Source: Pseudaeromonas paramecii
Lineage (GTDB): Bacteria > Pseudomonadota > Gammaproteobacteria > Enterobacterales > Aeromonadaceae
Direction: 5' to 3'
DNA: 64,000 bases
NCBI RefSeq assembly: GCF_039540575.1
Contig: NZ_BAABFC010000020.1
Span: 1 to 64,000, forward strand
A model generated the notes under the pieces. It did no database searches. It had not been told where the DNA came from and worked only from the letters and a program-made list of their open reading frames with translations. A program made the position numbers and the translations under genes. Positions 35,040 to 42,383 of this stretch are shown in pieces (the first letter of the stretch is position 1; each line of letters begins with the position of its first letter).

Positions 35040-35047
35040 GGTGATCC

Positions 35048-36088
35048 TCAAGCTTGTTCACGGAAATGGACGTCGCTGACGCTGCGCAGGCGGTCGGCGG
35101 CCTGTTCGGCGGTCAGGTCACGCTGGCTTTCTGCCAGCATCTCGTAACCGACCATAAATTTACGCACGCTGGCGGAGCGCAGCAGGGGCGGATAGAAGTG
35201 GGCGTGCAGCTGCCAGTGGTCATTCTCTTCGCCATTGAAGGGGGCACCGTGCCAGCCCATGGAATAGGGGAAGGAACACTGGAACAGGTTGTCATAACGG
35301 CTGGTGAGCTTTTTGAGCGCCAGCGCCAGATCCTGACGTTGTGCCTCGGTGAGATCCGGCAGCCGCTTGACGGCAAACTTGGGCAGCAGCAGGGTCTCGA
35401 ACGGCCAGGCGGCCCAGTAGGGCACCACCGCCAGCCAGAATTCGGTTTCCACCACGGTGCGGCTGCCATCGGCCAGCTCACGCTGGGCATAGTCCAGCAG
35501 CAGCGGGCGGCCCTGCTGGGCGAAGTAGGCGCGCTGGGTCTCGTCTTCCCGGGCGGCCTCGTTGGGCAGGAAGCTGTTGGCCCACACCTGACCATGGGGG
35601 TGGGGGTTGGAGCAGCCCATCATGGCGCCCTTGTTCTCGAACACCTGGATCCAGGGATACTGCTGCCCCAGCTCGGCGGTCTGCTCACACCAGGTATCCA
35701 CCACGGCAGTCAGGGCCGGCACGCTCATCTCCGGCAGCGTCTTGCTGTGATCCGGGGAGAAGCAGATGACCCGGCTGGTGCCACGGGCGCTGTGCAGCTG
35801 GAACAGGGGATCCTGGCTCTGCGGGGCTTCCGGGGTGTCGGTCATCAGGGCGGCGAAGTCATTGGTAAAGACGAAGGTGCCCTGGTAGTCCGGGTTGATA
35901 TCACCGGTGACCCGCTTGTTGCCGGCACACAGGAAGCATTCCGGATCGTGGGCCGGCTTGATGGCGCGGTCCGGTTCATCCTGCTGGCCCTGCCAGGGAC
36001 GTTTGGCGCGGTGCGGCGACACCAGGATCCATTGGCCGGACAAGGGATTGAAGCGGCGATGCGGGTGGTCGGTTGGTTCAAACAACAT
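35048..36088 (-). CDS. galT: Galactose-1-phosphate uridylyltransferase
   Basis: 346 aa (E. coli 348). It exchanges UMP between UDP-glucose and galactose 1-phosphate. The active-site HPH is in CSNPHPHGQVW (His165 expected to be uridylylated). Zinc ligands are Cys51/Cys54 in ECFLCAGN with His115. Other matches: RRFNPLSGQWILVSPHRAKRPWQGQ, ENKGAMMGCSNPHPHGQ, MGWHGAPFNGEENDHWQLHAHFYPPLLRSA. ATG 36088 (MLFEPTDHPHRR) follows AAGGA; the longer frame uses a TTG. It starts 22 bases after the galE stop. Confidence 0.97.
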   Translation of the reverse strand: MLFEPTDHPHRRFNPLSGQWILVSPHRAKRPWQGQQDEPDRAIKPAHDPECFLCAGNKRVTGDINPDYQGTFVFTNDFAALMTDTPEAPQSQDPLFQLHSARGTSRVICFSPDHSKTLPEMSVPALTAVVDTWCEQTAELGQQYPWIQVFENKGAMMGCSNPHPHGQVWANSFLPNEAAREDETQRAYFAQQGRPLLLDYAQRELADGSRTVVETEFWLAVVPYWAAWPFETLLLPKFAVKRLPDLTEAQRQDLALALKKLTSRYDNLFQCSFPYSMGWHGAPFNGEENDHWQLHAHFYPPLLRSASVRKFMVGYEMLAESQRDLTAEQAADRLRSVSDVHFREQA

Positions 36089-36110
36089 GATCAAATTCCT
36101 TGTAGACAAA

Positions 36111-37133
36111 TTACTCGGCCGGATAGCCCTGGGGATTCATGGACTGCCAGCGCCAGGTGTCGGCGGTCATGTCCGCCAGGCTGCGCTTGGCCTGCCAGTG
36201 CAGCTCGCTGGTGGCCTTGGCCGGATCCGACCAGCACTCGGCCACGTCGCCGGCGCGGCGGGGGGCGATGACGTAAGGCAGTTCGCGGCCGCAGGCGGCG
36301 GAGAAGGCCTTGAGCATGTCCAGCACGCTGTAGCCCTGGCCGGTGCCCAGGTTGTAGATGTGCACACCCGGCTGGCCATACTTGACCTGCAACGCGGCCA
36401 CGTGACCGTCAGCCAGGTCCATCACATGGATGTAGTCCCGTACCCCGGTGCCGTCTGGCGTGGGGTAGTCATCGCCAAATACCGACAGGTGCTCCCGGCG
36501 ACCCACCGCCACCTGGGCTATGTAGGGCATCAGGTTGTTGGGGATGCCTTGCGGATCTTCCCCCATGCGCCCGCTGGGATGGGCCCCTACCGGGTTGAAG
36601 TAACGCAGCAGGGTCAGGGACCAGTCCGGCGCCGCTTTGGCGAAGTCCTTGACGATGAGCTCCACCGTCAGCTTGCTCTGGCCATAGGGATTGGTGGCCT
36701 GCAGGGTGGGGAAGTCCTCGCGGATAGGTACCGCATGAGGATCGCCGTAGACGGTGGCGGAGGAGCTGAAGATGAAGGTCTTGACGTCGGCCCGGCGCAT
36801 GGCCTGCAACAGGGTCAGGGTGCCGGCCACGTTGTTCTCGTAGTACTCCAGGGGCTTTTGCACCGACTCGCCCACTGCCTTGAGACCGGCAAAGTGGATC
36901 ACTGCATCGATGGCTTCCTCGGCGAAGATGCGATCCAGCAGGGCCGCATCCCGAATGTCCCCCTGGTACAGCTTAGGCGTGTTGCCGCTCAGCTCGGTGA
37001 GCCGGGTCAGTACGCTGGGTTTGCTGTTGCAGAAGTTGTCCAGCAGCACGGGCGTCATGCCGGCCGCCATCAGCTGCAGGCAGGTGTGACTGCCTATGTA
37101 ACCTGTGCCACCCGTTACCAGAACTCGTAACAT
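36111..37133 (-). CDS. galE: UDP-glucose 4-epimerase
   Basis: 340 aa (E. coli 338). An NAD-dependent extended SDR that interconverts UDP-galactose and UDP-glucose. NAD-binding GGTGYIGSHTC, Ser in FIFSSSATVYGDP, the YxxxK catalytic pair in NPYGQSKLTVE, RYFNPVGAHPSGRMGEDPQGIPNNLMPYIAQVAVGRREHL, and GTGVRDYIHVMDLADGHV are all present. It is the first gene of galETKM, preceded by a GalR-like box and a CRP-like site. Confidence 0.97.
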   Translation of the reverse strand: MLRVLVTGGTGYIGSHTCLQLMAAGMTPVLLDNFCNSKPSVLTRLTELSGNTPKLYQGDIRDAALLDRIFAEEAIDAVIHFAGLKAVGESVQKPLEYYENNVAGTLTLLQAMRRADVKTFIFSSSATVYGDPHAVPIREDFPTLQATNPYGQSKLTVELIVKDFAKAAPDWSLTLLRYFNPVGAHPSGRMGEDPQGIPNNLMPYIAQVAVGRREHLSVFGDDYPTPDGTGVRDYIHVMDLADGHVAALQVKYGQPGVHIYNLGTGQGYSVLDMLKAFSAACGRELPYVIAPRRAGDVAECWSDPAKATSELHWQAKRSLADMTADTWRWQSMNPQGYPAE

Positions 37134-37175
37134 AGAAGACTCCTTGAAACCCCGTCTTAACTGGTGTGCGGGGTG

Positions 37176-37191
37176 GTGTAATCGCTTACCC
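37176..37191. promoter_or_regulatory. GalR/GalS-like operator at the galE promoter
   Basis: GTGTAATCGCTTACCC, 12 of the 14 defined positions of the GalR consensus. It overlaps the predicted transcription start of galETKM, a position suited to direct repression. Confidence 0.75.
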
Positions 37192-37194
37192 TTA

Positions 37195-37200
37195 AATTTA
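37195..37200 (-). promoter_or_regulatory. Candidate galE promoter -10 (TAAATT)
   Basis: TAAATT on the minus strand with a weak -35 (TTCCAA at 37223-37218, spacer 17). Predicted start near 37188, which places the CRP-like site at about -62, a class I distance. Confidence 0.45.
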
Positions 37201-37242
37201 AGCCTCTCGCCGGCGTTTTGGAAGCGAAAAACCGCGAAAACC

Positions 37243-37258
37243 TGTGATGCAAGTCATA
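37243..37258 (-). promoter_or_regulatory. CRP-like site upstream of galE
   Basis: TGTGA, six bases, TCATA: one perfect arm and one with two mismatches, centred at 37250.5. It fits catabolite control of the galactose operon. Confidence 0.55.
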
Positions 37259-37456
37259 AAACACCGGGTTTGTTTGGGTTCCATTTCAGGCTATCGTGTA
37301 ACGGCTGGTGTAAATGGTGTGATGCGTGTCAATGTTGCGACACCGGCAGGCTGTTCGTTGGGAAAATGTGCTGGGGCTGGTCGAACAAACCCCGGTATAG
37401 TGCTTCCACGGTTTTTAGGGGTTTAACCTGGCTTTCACTTAACGAGAATAGTAAAG

Positions 37457-38473
37457 ATGGCAACCATCAAAGATGTTGCACGTTTATCTGGCGTCTCTGT
37501 CGCCACTGTGTCCCGCGTCATCAACAACTCACCCAAGGCCAGTCAGGCCTCGCGGGATGCCGTGTTCAAGGCCATGGCCGAGCTGAAATATCATCCCAAT
37601 GCCAATGCCCGTGCTCTGGCCCATCAGAGTGCCGAGACCCTGGGGCTGGTGGTGGCGGATGTGTCGGATCCCTTCTTCGGCACCATGGTCAAGGCGGTGG
37701 AGCAGGTGGCACAGAACACCGGCAACTTCCTGCTGATCAGCAACGGTTACCATGACGCCAAGAAGGAGCGTCAGGCCATTGAACAGCTGATCCGCCACCG
37801 CTGTGCCGGCCTGGTGGTGCATGCCAAGATGCTGCCGGATGAAGAGCTGGCCCAGCTGATGGGGCATATTCCCGGCATGGTGATCATCAACCGTACCGTA
37901 CCGGGCTTCGAGACCCGCTGCATTGCCCTGGATGATCGCTACGGCGCCTGGTTGGCCACCCGTCACCTGATCCAGGAGGGGCACAAGAAGATAGGTTTCC
38001 TCTGCTCCAACCATCTGATCTCCGATGCCGAGGATCGCATGCAGGGCTATGTGCAGGCGCTGCAGGAGCATGGCATCGAGGTGGATGAGCGCCTCATCTC
38101 CCGGGGTAGCCCGGATGAGGAGGGAGGCGAGATCGCCATGACGGAACTGCTGGGCCGGGGGCGCAACTACACGGCGGTGGTTTGTTACAACGACTCCATG
38201 GCGGCGGGCGCCCTGTCGGTGCTGAGCGATAACGGCATCGAGGTGCCGCAGGAGATCTCCCTGGTGGGGTTCGACGACGTGTTGATCGCCCGCTACTTGA
38301 GACCCAAGCTCACCACCATCCGCTATCCCGTCTCCGCCATGGCCACCCAGGCGGCCGAATTGGCCCTGGCGCTGGCCCATCAGGATGAGGAGCCGGGCGT
38401 CGAGATCCCCGAGATCACCAACATGTTCAGCCCGACCCTGGTGCGGCGCCATTCGGTGCGCAACCTGCCCTGA
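37457..38473 (+). CDS. galR: LacI-family galactose repressor (GalR/GalS)
   Basis: 338 aa. N-terminal LacI helix-turn-helix and hinge (MATIKDVARLSGVSVATVSRVINNS, then YHPNANARALAHQ), then a periplasmic-binding-protein-like effector domain. The body follows E. coli GalS/GalR: VVADVSDPFFGTMVKAVEQVAQ, IPGMVIINRTVPGFETRCIALDD, VVCYNDSMAAGALSVLSDNGIEVP, FDDVLIARYLRPKLTTIRYP and the C-terminal SPTLVRRHSVRN. Galactose or a derivative should be the inducer. It lies between galETKM and the galactan genes; operators matching the GalR consensus occur across both, so it may be the regulator of the whole set. Confidence 0.92.
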   Translation: MATIKDVARLSGVSVATVSRVINNSPKASQASRDAVFKAMAELKYHPNANARALAHQSAETLGLVVADVSDPFFGTMVKAVEQVAQNTGNFLLISNGYHDAKKERQAIEQLIRHRCAGLVVHAKMLPDEELAQLMGHIPGMVIINRTVPGFETRCIALDDRYGAWLATRHLIQEGHKKIGFLCSNHLISDAEDRMQGYVQALQEHGIEVDERLISRGSPDEEGGEIAMTELLGRGRNYTAVVCYNDSMAAGALSVLSDNGIEVPQEISLVGFDDVLIARYLRPKLTTIRYPVSAMATQAAELALALAHQDEEPGVEIPEITNMFSPTLVRRHSVRNLP

Positions 38474-38491
38474 TGCGTGAGTTATCTCGCT

Positions 38492-38518
38492 AACCCGGCC
38501 CCTTGGCCGGGTTTTTTT
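38492..38518 (+). terminator. Intrinsic terminator of galR
   Basis: AACCCGGCC/GGCCGGGTT stem with a CCTT loop followed by an uninterrupted T-run, 19 bases after the stop. It isolates the regulator from ganL. Confidence 0.92.
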
Positions 38519-38526
38519 ATGGTGCA

Positions 38527-38542
38527 TTGTAATCGATAACAC
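38527..38542. promoter_or_regulatory. Upstream GalR-like operator of ganL
   Basis: TTGTAATCGATAACAC, 12 of the 14 defined consensus positions. It lies 174 bases (centre to centre) before the second box at 38701, with the promoter in between. Confidence 0.6.
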
Positions 38543-38644
38543 TCATCTTGATGCAATTAAATGTATAATTATCAATATCATACGATTTGTTGCATTCTGG
38601 TGTGCCATGTTGTTCAGACTTTTTTATGAAAACAGATCATTTTT

Positions 38645-38660
38645 TGTGAGATCTATCATG
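38645..38660 (+). promoter_or_regulatory. CRP-like site at the ganL promoter
   Basis: TGTGA, six bases, TCATG, centred at 38652.5. With the TATAAT at 38683 and a start near 38694 it sits at about -41.5, the class II position. The missing -35 consensus supports activator dependence. Confidence 0.65.
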
Positions 38661-38682
38661 TCGCTGGCGGTCGGCATGTCTC

Positions 38683-38688
38683 TATAAT
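38683..38688 (+). promoter_or_regulatory. ganL promoter -10 (TATAAT)
   Basis: A perfect -10 hexamer without a recognisable -35, placed correctly relative to the CRP-like site and followed by a GalR-like box at about +8 to +23. Confidence 0.65.
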
Positions 38689-38700
38689 TCGTCCGTGTCG

Positions 38701-38716
38701 GTGAAAACGCTTACCC
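38701..38716. promoter_or_regulatory. Downstream GalR-like operator of ganL
   Basis: GTGAAAACGCTTACCC, just past the predicted ganL transcription start. Together with the box at 38527 it brackets the promoter, as in gal operons controlled by looping. Confidence 0.75.
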
Positions 38717-38770
38717 GACAAGTCTGGCTGATATAACAAAGTTACAGTGCAACCACAAAAAGGAATCCCT

Positions 38771-40015
38771 ATGAAAGCGAAACTGCTCTCTGCCACAGTG
38801 GCAATGGCCCTCGCGATGACTGCAACCACCGCCTCCGCGGTTGATTTCCATGGTTACTTCCGCTCCGGCGTGGGTGTGTCTCAAGATGGCTCTACCCAGA
38901 GCTGGATGATCCCCTATGTAGGTCGTCTCGGTAACGAAGCCGATACCTACGGTGAAATTCAACTGGATCAGGAGCTGTATAACAAGGCGGGTGTCAGCTT
39001 TGGTGTGAGCAGCATGGTCTGCATGAGTTCAGGGCAGGGGCGCGGCTGGGAGTCTACTTCTGGCGGTGATGCTGATTTCGCCCTGTGTCAGTTTAACGTG
39101 CAGGCCAAGGGGTTGTTGACGAGCAATCCGGATGCCGTGGTGTGGGCGGGTAAGCGCTACTACCAACGTCATGATCTGCACATCATCGATACCAAGTACT
39201 GGAACATCTCAGGTCCGGGCGCCGGTATTGAGAACATCAAGGCCGGTGAAGGTGCCTTCTCCCTGGCCTGGCTGCGTGGCGACACCAATCTCAACAGCAG
39301 CAACTTGAACGTCAATTATCTGGACGGTCGTTATGCCGGCTTCAAGCCGTGGGACGGCGCCTGGACCGAGTTCGGCATCACCTATGCCCTGAAGAACGCC
39401 ACCGATGCACAAGATACGGCGACGACTTTTGATGATTTCAAGAACAGCATGATGCTGACCGCCGAAATCAGCCAGTACTTCGCCTCTACCGGTATCAACG
39501 AGAAGTTTGTGCTGCAATACGGCGACAAGGCCATGGCTCACAACATGATCGACCAAGGTGGTGGCTGGTATGACGTCTGGAATGGCGACAACTCCGATGC
39601 CAAGGGCTGGCGTTTCATCAACAACGGCGATCTGCCCTACAAGGACTTCGTGTTCAACTATGTGTTGACCTACGGTCAGGCCAAGGACTACGCCGATTGG
39701 ACCGACAAGACTGAACTCTTCTCCCTGGTGGGGCGTGCCCAGTATCAATGGACCGACATCATGAAGAGCATCTTCGAAGCCGGTACCTTCAGCAAGAAGA
39801 CCGATTACACCGGTGGTTCTTCCTGGAAGGATGCGGGTCAGAAGTTCACTGTGGCACAAGCCTGGTCGGCCGGCTCTGGCTTCTGGGCTCGTCCTGAGCT
39901 GCGTGTCTACGCTTCCTACCTCAAAGACGGTGGCGATGGCGAGAACAAGACCTTCAATGGCAGCAGCGACGACAACACCTGGAACTTCGGCGTACAAGCC
40001 GAAGCCTGGTGGTAA
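38771..40015 (+). CDS. ganL: LamB-family porin, probable galacto-oligosaccharide channel
   Basis: 414 aa. Signal peptide MKAKLLSATVAMALAMTATTASA, mature start VDFHGYFRSGVGVSQDG, the LamB maltoporin pattern. Other LamB traits: GRLGNEADTYGEIQLDQELY, an L1-loop cysteine pair (SMVCMSSG and FALCQFN), VWAGKRYYQRHDLHIIDTKYWNISGPGAGIENI, and the C-terminal strand ending in aromatic residues (WNFGVQAEAWW). In Dickeya the equivalent porin GanL admits galactan oligomers, and this context supports the same job. ATG 38771 follows AAGGAA. The best-defined promoter in the window precedes it and a terminator follows. Confidence 0.88.
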   Translation: MKAKLLSATVAMALAMTATTASAVDFHGYFRSGVGVSQDGSTQSWMIPYVGRLGNEADTYGEIQLDQELYNKAGVSFGVSSMVCMSSGQGRGWESTSGGDADFALCQFNVQAKGLLTSNPDAVVWAGKRYYQRHDLHIIDTKYWNISGPGAGIENIKAGEGAFSLAWLRGDTNLNSSNLNVNYLDGRYAGFKPWDGAWTEFGITYALKNATDAQDTATTFDDFKNSMMLTAEISQYFASTGINEKFVLQYGDKAMAHNMIDQGGGWYDVWNGDNSDAKGWRFINNGDLPYKDFVFNYVLTYGQAKDYADWTDKTELFSLVGRAQYQWTDIMKSIFEAGTFSKKTDYTGGSSWKDAGQKFTVAQAWSAGSGFWARPELRVYASYLKDGGDGENKTFNGSSDDNTWNFGVQAEAWW

Positions 40016-40042
40016 GCCACGCATGATTTGGGGTAGAGAGGA

Positions 40043-40066
40043 GGGGGCCGAAAGGCTCCCTTTTTT
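40043..40066 (+). terminator. Intrinsic terminator after ganL
   Basis: GGGGGCC GAAA GGCTCCC (one G-U pair) followed by six T. It separates ganL from three GH53 genes that have no obvious promoter of their own, so read-through may set their lower expression. Confidence 0.8.
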
Positions 40067-40105
40067 CATCTGGCGAACGCCTCATCGACAGACGGAGAGA
40101 GCAAG

Positions 40106-41206
40106 ATGTGGAACAGGGAGCTGAAAGGGTTACTGATCCTGGGCTGGCTGTGCAGCCTGCCGGCCTGGGCCTTTATTCGCGGCGCCGATGTGTCAGGCCT
40201 GCCGCAGCTGGAGGCGCAAGGCGCCCACTACAGCGACGAGCAGGGCCAGGCGGATCTGCTGGTGATCCTCAGGCGTAACGGCTTCAATGCGGTGCGGCTG
40301 CGGGTGTGGAACCAGCCGGGCCAGGATCCCCGGTTTCCCGCCAACCAGAGCGGCCCCGAGGGCTACAGCAGCCCGGCCCAGGTGGTGGCCATGGCCAGGC
40401 GAGCCCAGGCCTTGGGGCTGGAGGTCATGCTCGACTTCCACTACAGCGACTGGTGGGCCGACCCCAGCAAGCAGTATGTCCCGGTGGCCTGGTCTGATAT
40501 GACGGTGCCCGAGATGACTCGGGCCCTGGAGGACTTCACTCGTCAGACCTTACAGCAGCTCAAACAGGCTGGCGTGACCCCCAGGTGGGTGCAGCTGGGT
40601 AACGAGGTCACCAACGGCTTGCTCTGGCCAGTGGGCAAGGTGCCCCAGTGGGATAACCTGGCGGGCTTTTTGAAGGCTGGCGGTGCCGCGGTCAAGGCGG
40701 TCTTTCCCCAGACACAGGTCATCCTGCACCTGGATTGTGGCGGCGATAACGCCAAATCCCGTCGCTGGCTCGACACCATCACGGGGCTGCAGGTGCCCTT
40801 CGACATCATAGGGCTCTCCTTTTATCCGGTATGGCATGGCTCCTTGGCCCAGCTCACCGCCAACCTCACCGATCTTCAGGCCCGTTATCGCAAGCCGCTG
40901 ATGGTGGTGGAGGCCGCCTATCCCTGGACCACCCAAAACGGCGATCAGGAGAAGAACATCTATACCGATACCGGGCCTGAGCAGGATCCCATGACACCGG
41001 CAGGGCAGGCCGCCTATTTGACTCGCCTGAACCAGGTGGTCATTGGTGCCGGCGGCGAGGGGATCTTCTACTGGGCGCCGGAATGGATCCCCACCCCGGG
41101 GGCGGGGAAGAACGCCGTCACCGGCTGGGATAACGTCACCCTGTTTGATTTTTCCGGTCAGGCCTTGCCCGGCCTGGCCGTCTTGGGTCGGGCCGGCGCC
41201 CACTGA
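40106..41206 (+). CDS. Exported GH53 endo-beta-1,4-galactanase (subtype 1, copy 1)
   Basis: 366 aa. A Sec signal (LLILGWLCSLPAWA) is followed at once by the GH53 start FIRGADVSGLPQLE. The single-domain (beta/alpha)8 barrel shows NAVRLRVWNQPG, LDFHYSDWWADPSKQ, the acid/base region WVQLGNEVTNGLLWP (Glu167) and the nucleophile region PLMVVEAAYPWT (Glu269). It cleaves beta-1,4-galactan, probably in the periplasm or outside. It shares the insert QSGPEGY with the next two genes, unlike the other GH53 proteins here, so the three form a tandem family. First of three GH53 genes; start ATG follows GGAGAGAGC. Confidence 0.9.
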   Translation: MWNRELKGLLILGWLCSLPAWAFIRGADVSGLPQLEAQGAHYSDEQGQADLLVILRRNGFNAVRLRVWNQPGQDPRFPANQSGPEGYSSPAQVVAMARRAQALGLEVMLDFHYSDWWADPSKQYVPVAWSDMTVPEMTRALEDFTRQTLQQLKQAGVTPRWVQLGNEVTNGLLWPVGKVPQWDNLAGFLKAGGAAVKAVFPQTQVILHLDCGGDNAKSRRWLDTITGLQVPFDIIGLSFYPVWHGSLAQLTANLTDLQARYRKPLMVVEAAYPWTTQNGDQEKNIYTDTGPEQDPMTPAGQAAYLTRLNQVVIGAGGEGIFYWAPEWIPTPGAGKNAVTGWDNVTLFDFSGQALPGLAVLGRAGAH

Positions 41207-41261
41207 GCGCGCCCCCCCTCTCTTTTTTACTGATCCTGCCGCGTAGATGGAGACGCCAAGC

Positions 41262-42383
41262 ATGATGATCCGAACCCTTTTCCTGGTTGGACTGCTCAGT
41301 GCAGCCTGGCTGGGTCTGGCCCAGGCCAAGCCGATTATCGGCGTCGATATCTCGCACCTGCCGCAGCTGGAGGCCGCCGGCGCCCGCTTCTATGACCAGG
41401 ATGCCAAGACACCCGAGGACCTGCTGCTCATCCTCAAGCGTCACGGCATCAATCGCATTCGGCTGAAGGTCTGGAACGAGCCGGGCAAATACCCCGAATT
41501 CCCGTCCGATCAGAGCGGACCTGAGGGCTACAACGACCCCACCCAGGTGGTGGCCATGGCCAAAAGGGCCCAGGCGTTAGGCCTGGAGGTCATGATTGAC
41601 TTCCACTACAGCGACTGGTGGGCCGACCCGGGCAAGCAGACGATGCCGGTGGCCTGGCGCAACCTGGATGCTGCTGCGGTCAGTGAGCGCCTGTATGCCT
41701 TTACCCAGGGGGTCATGACGCAGCTCAAGGCGGCCGGGGTGACGCCCGCCGAGGTACAGGTAGGTAACGAGATCTCCAACGGCATGCTCTGGCCCCTGGG
41801 CCGGGCTCCGCAGTGGGACAACCTGGCGCGCTTTATCCAGGCCGGCGCCCGGGCGGTGAAGGCGGTGTCGCCGAGCTCGCGGGTGGTGCTGCACCTGGAC
41901 TCGGGTGGTGACAACGCTCGTTGCCGCCGTTGGTTCGATGCCATGGTGGCCCGCGGCGTGCCGTTTGATGTGATTGGCCTGTCATTCTATCCCGTGTGGC
42001 ATGGTGCCTTGGCGGATCTGCAGCAGAACATGGCGGATCTGAGCCAGCGCTACCACAAGCCGGTGATCGTGGTAGAGACCGCCTACCCCTGGACCCGGGA
42101 CAATGGCGACAGCCAGAACAACATCTACACCAGCACAGGTCCAGAGACCTTCCCCATGACACCGGCCGGTCAGCAGGCGTTCTTGCGCGCCCTGTGGCAG
42201 ACGGTCAGGTCGGTGCCCGAAGGGCGAGGCGAAGGGGTCATCTACTGGGAGCCGGACTTTATTCCCCAAGCGGGGGCGGGCTGGAAGGCCGGAGCCGGGG
42301 ATGAATGGGACAACGTCACCCTGTTTGACTTCGAAGGGCGTGCCCTGCCGGGACTCAAGACCTTAGCGGAGGCGGCACTATGA
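41262..42383 (+). CDS. Exported GH53 endo-beta-1,4-galactanase (subtype 1, copy 2)
   Basis: 373 aa from ATG 41262, which is 8 bases after GGAG; an upstream in-frame ATG at 41247 overlaps that ribosome site. Signal peptide MMIRTLFLVGLLSAAWLGLAQA, then KPIIGVDISHLPQLEAAGA. Catalytic regions: EVQVGNEISNGMLWP (Glu170) and PVIVVETAYPWT (Glu272). It has QSGPEGYNDP and the calcium/loop region NGDSQNNIYTSTGPETFPMTPAGQ. The usual RGAD at strand 1 is changed to IGVDIS. Its stop overlaps the next GH53 start as ATGA. Confidence 0.9.
   Translation: MMIRTLFLVGLLSAAWLGLAQAKPIIGVDISHLPQLEAAGARFYDQDAKTPEDLLLILKRHGINRIRLKVWNEPGKYPEFPSDQSGPEGYNDPTQVVAMAKRAQALGLEVMIDFHYSDWWADPGKQTMPVAWRNLDAAAVSERLYAFTQGVMTQLKAAGVTPAEVQVGNEISNGMLWPLGRAPQWDNLARFIQAGARAVKAVSPSSRVVLHLDSGGDNARCRRWFDAMVARGVPFDVIGLSFYPVWHGALADLQQNMADLSQRYHKPVIVVETAYPWTRDNGDSQNNIYTSTGPETFPMTPAGQQAFLRALWQTVRSVPEGRGEGVIYWEPDFIPQAGAGWKAGAGDEWDNVTLFDFEGRALPGLKTLAEAAL

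Larger units (their letters stand above)
37134..37456. other. Divergent galE/galR regulatory region
   Basis: 323 bases without a supported ORF. For galE (minus strand) I see a GalR-like box (37176-37191), a TAAATT -10 (37195-37200) and a CRP-like site (37243-37258). For the regulator (plus strand), TATAGT at 37396-37401 could be a -10 but lacks a good -35. A perfect 5-bp-armed GTGTC...GACAC palindrome (37326-37343) has unknown meaning. Confidence 0.6.

Noticed and set aside
37326..37343. GTGTC...GACAC palindrome as an autoregulatory GalR site
   Set aside because: It lacks the central CG and the AA/TT positions of the other boxes.
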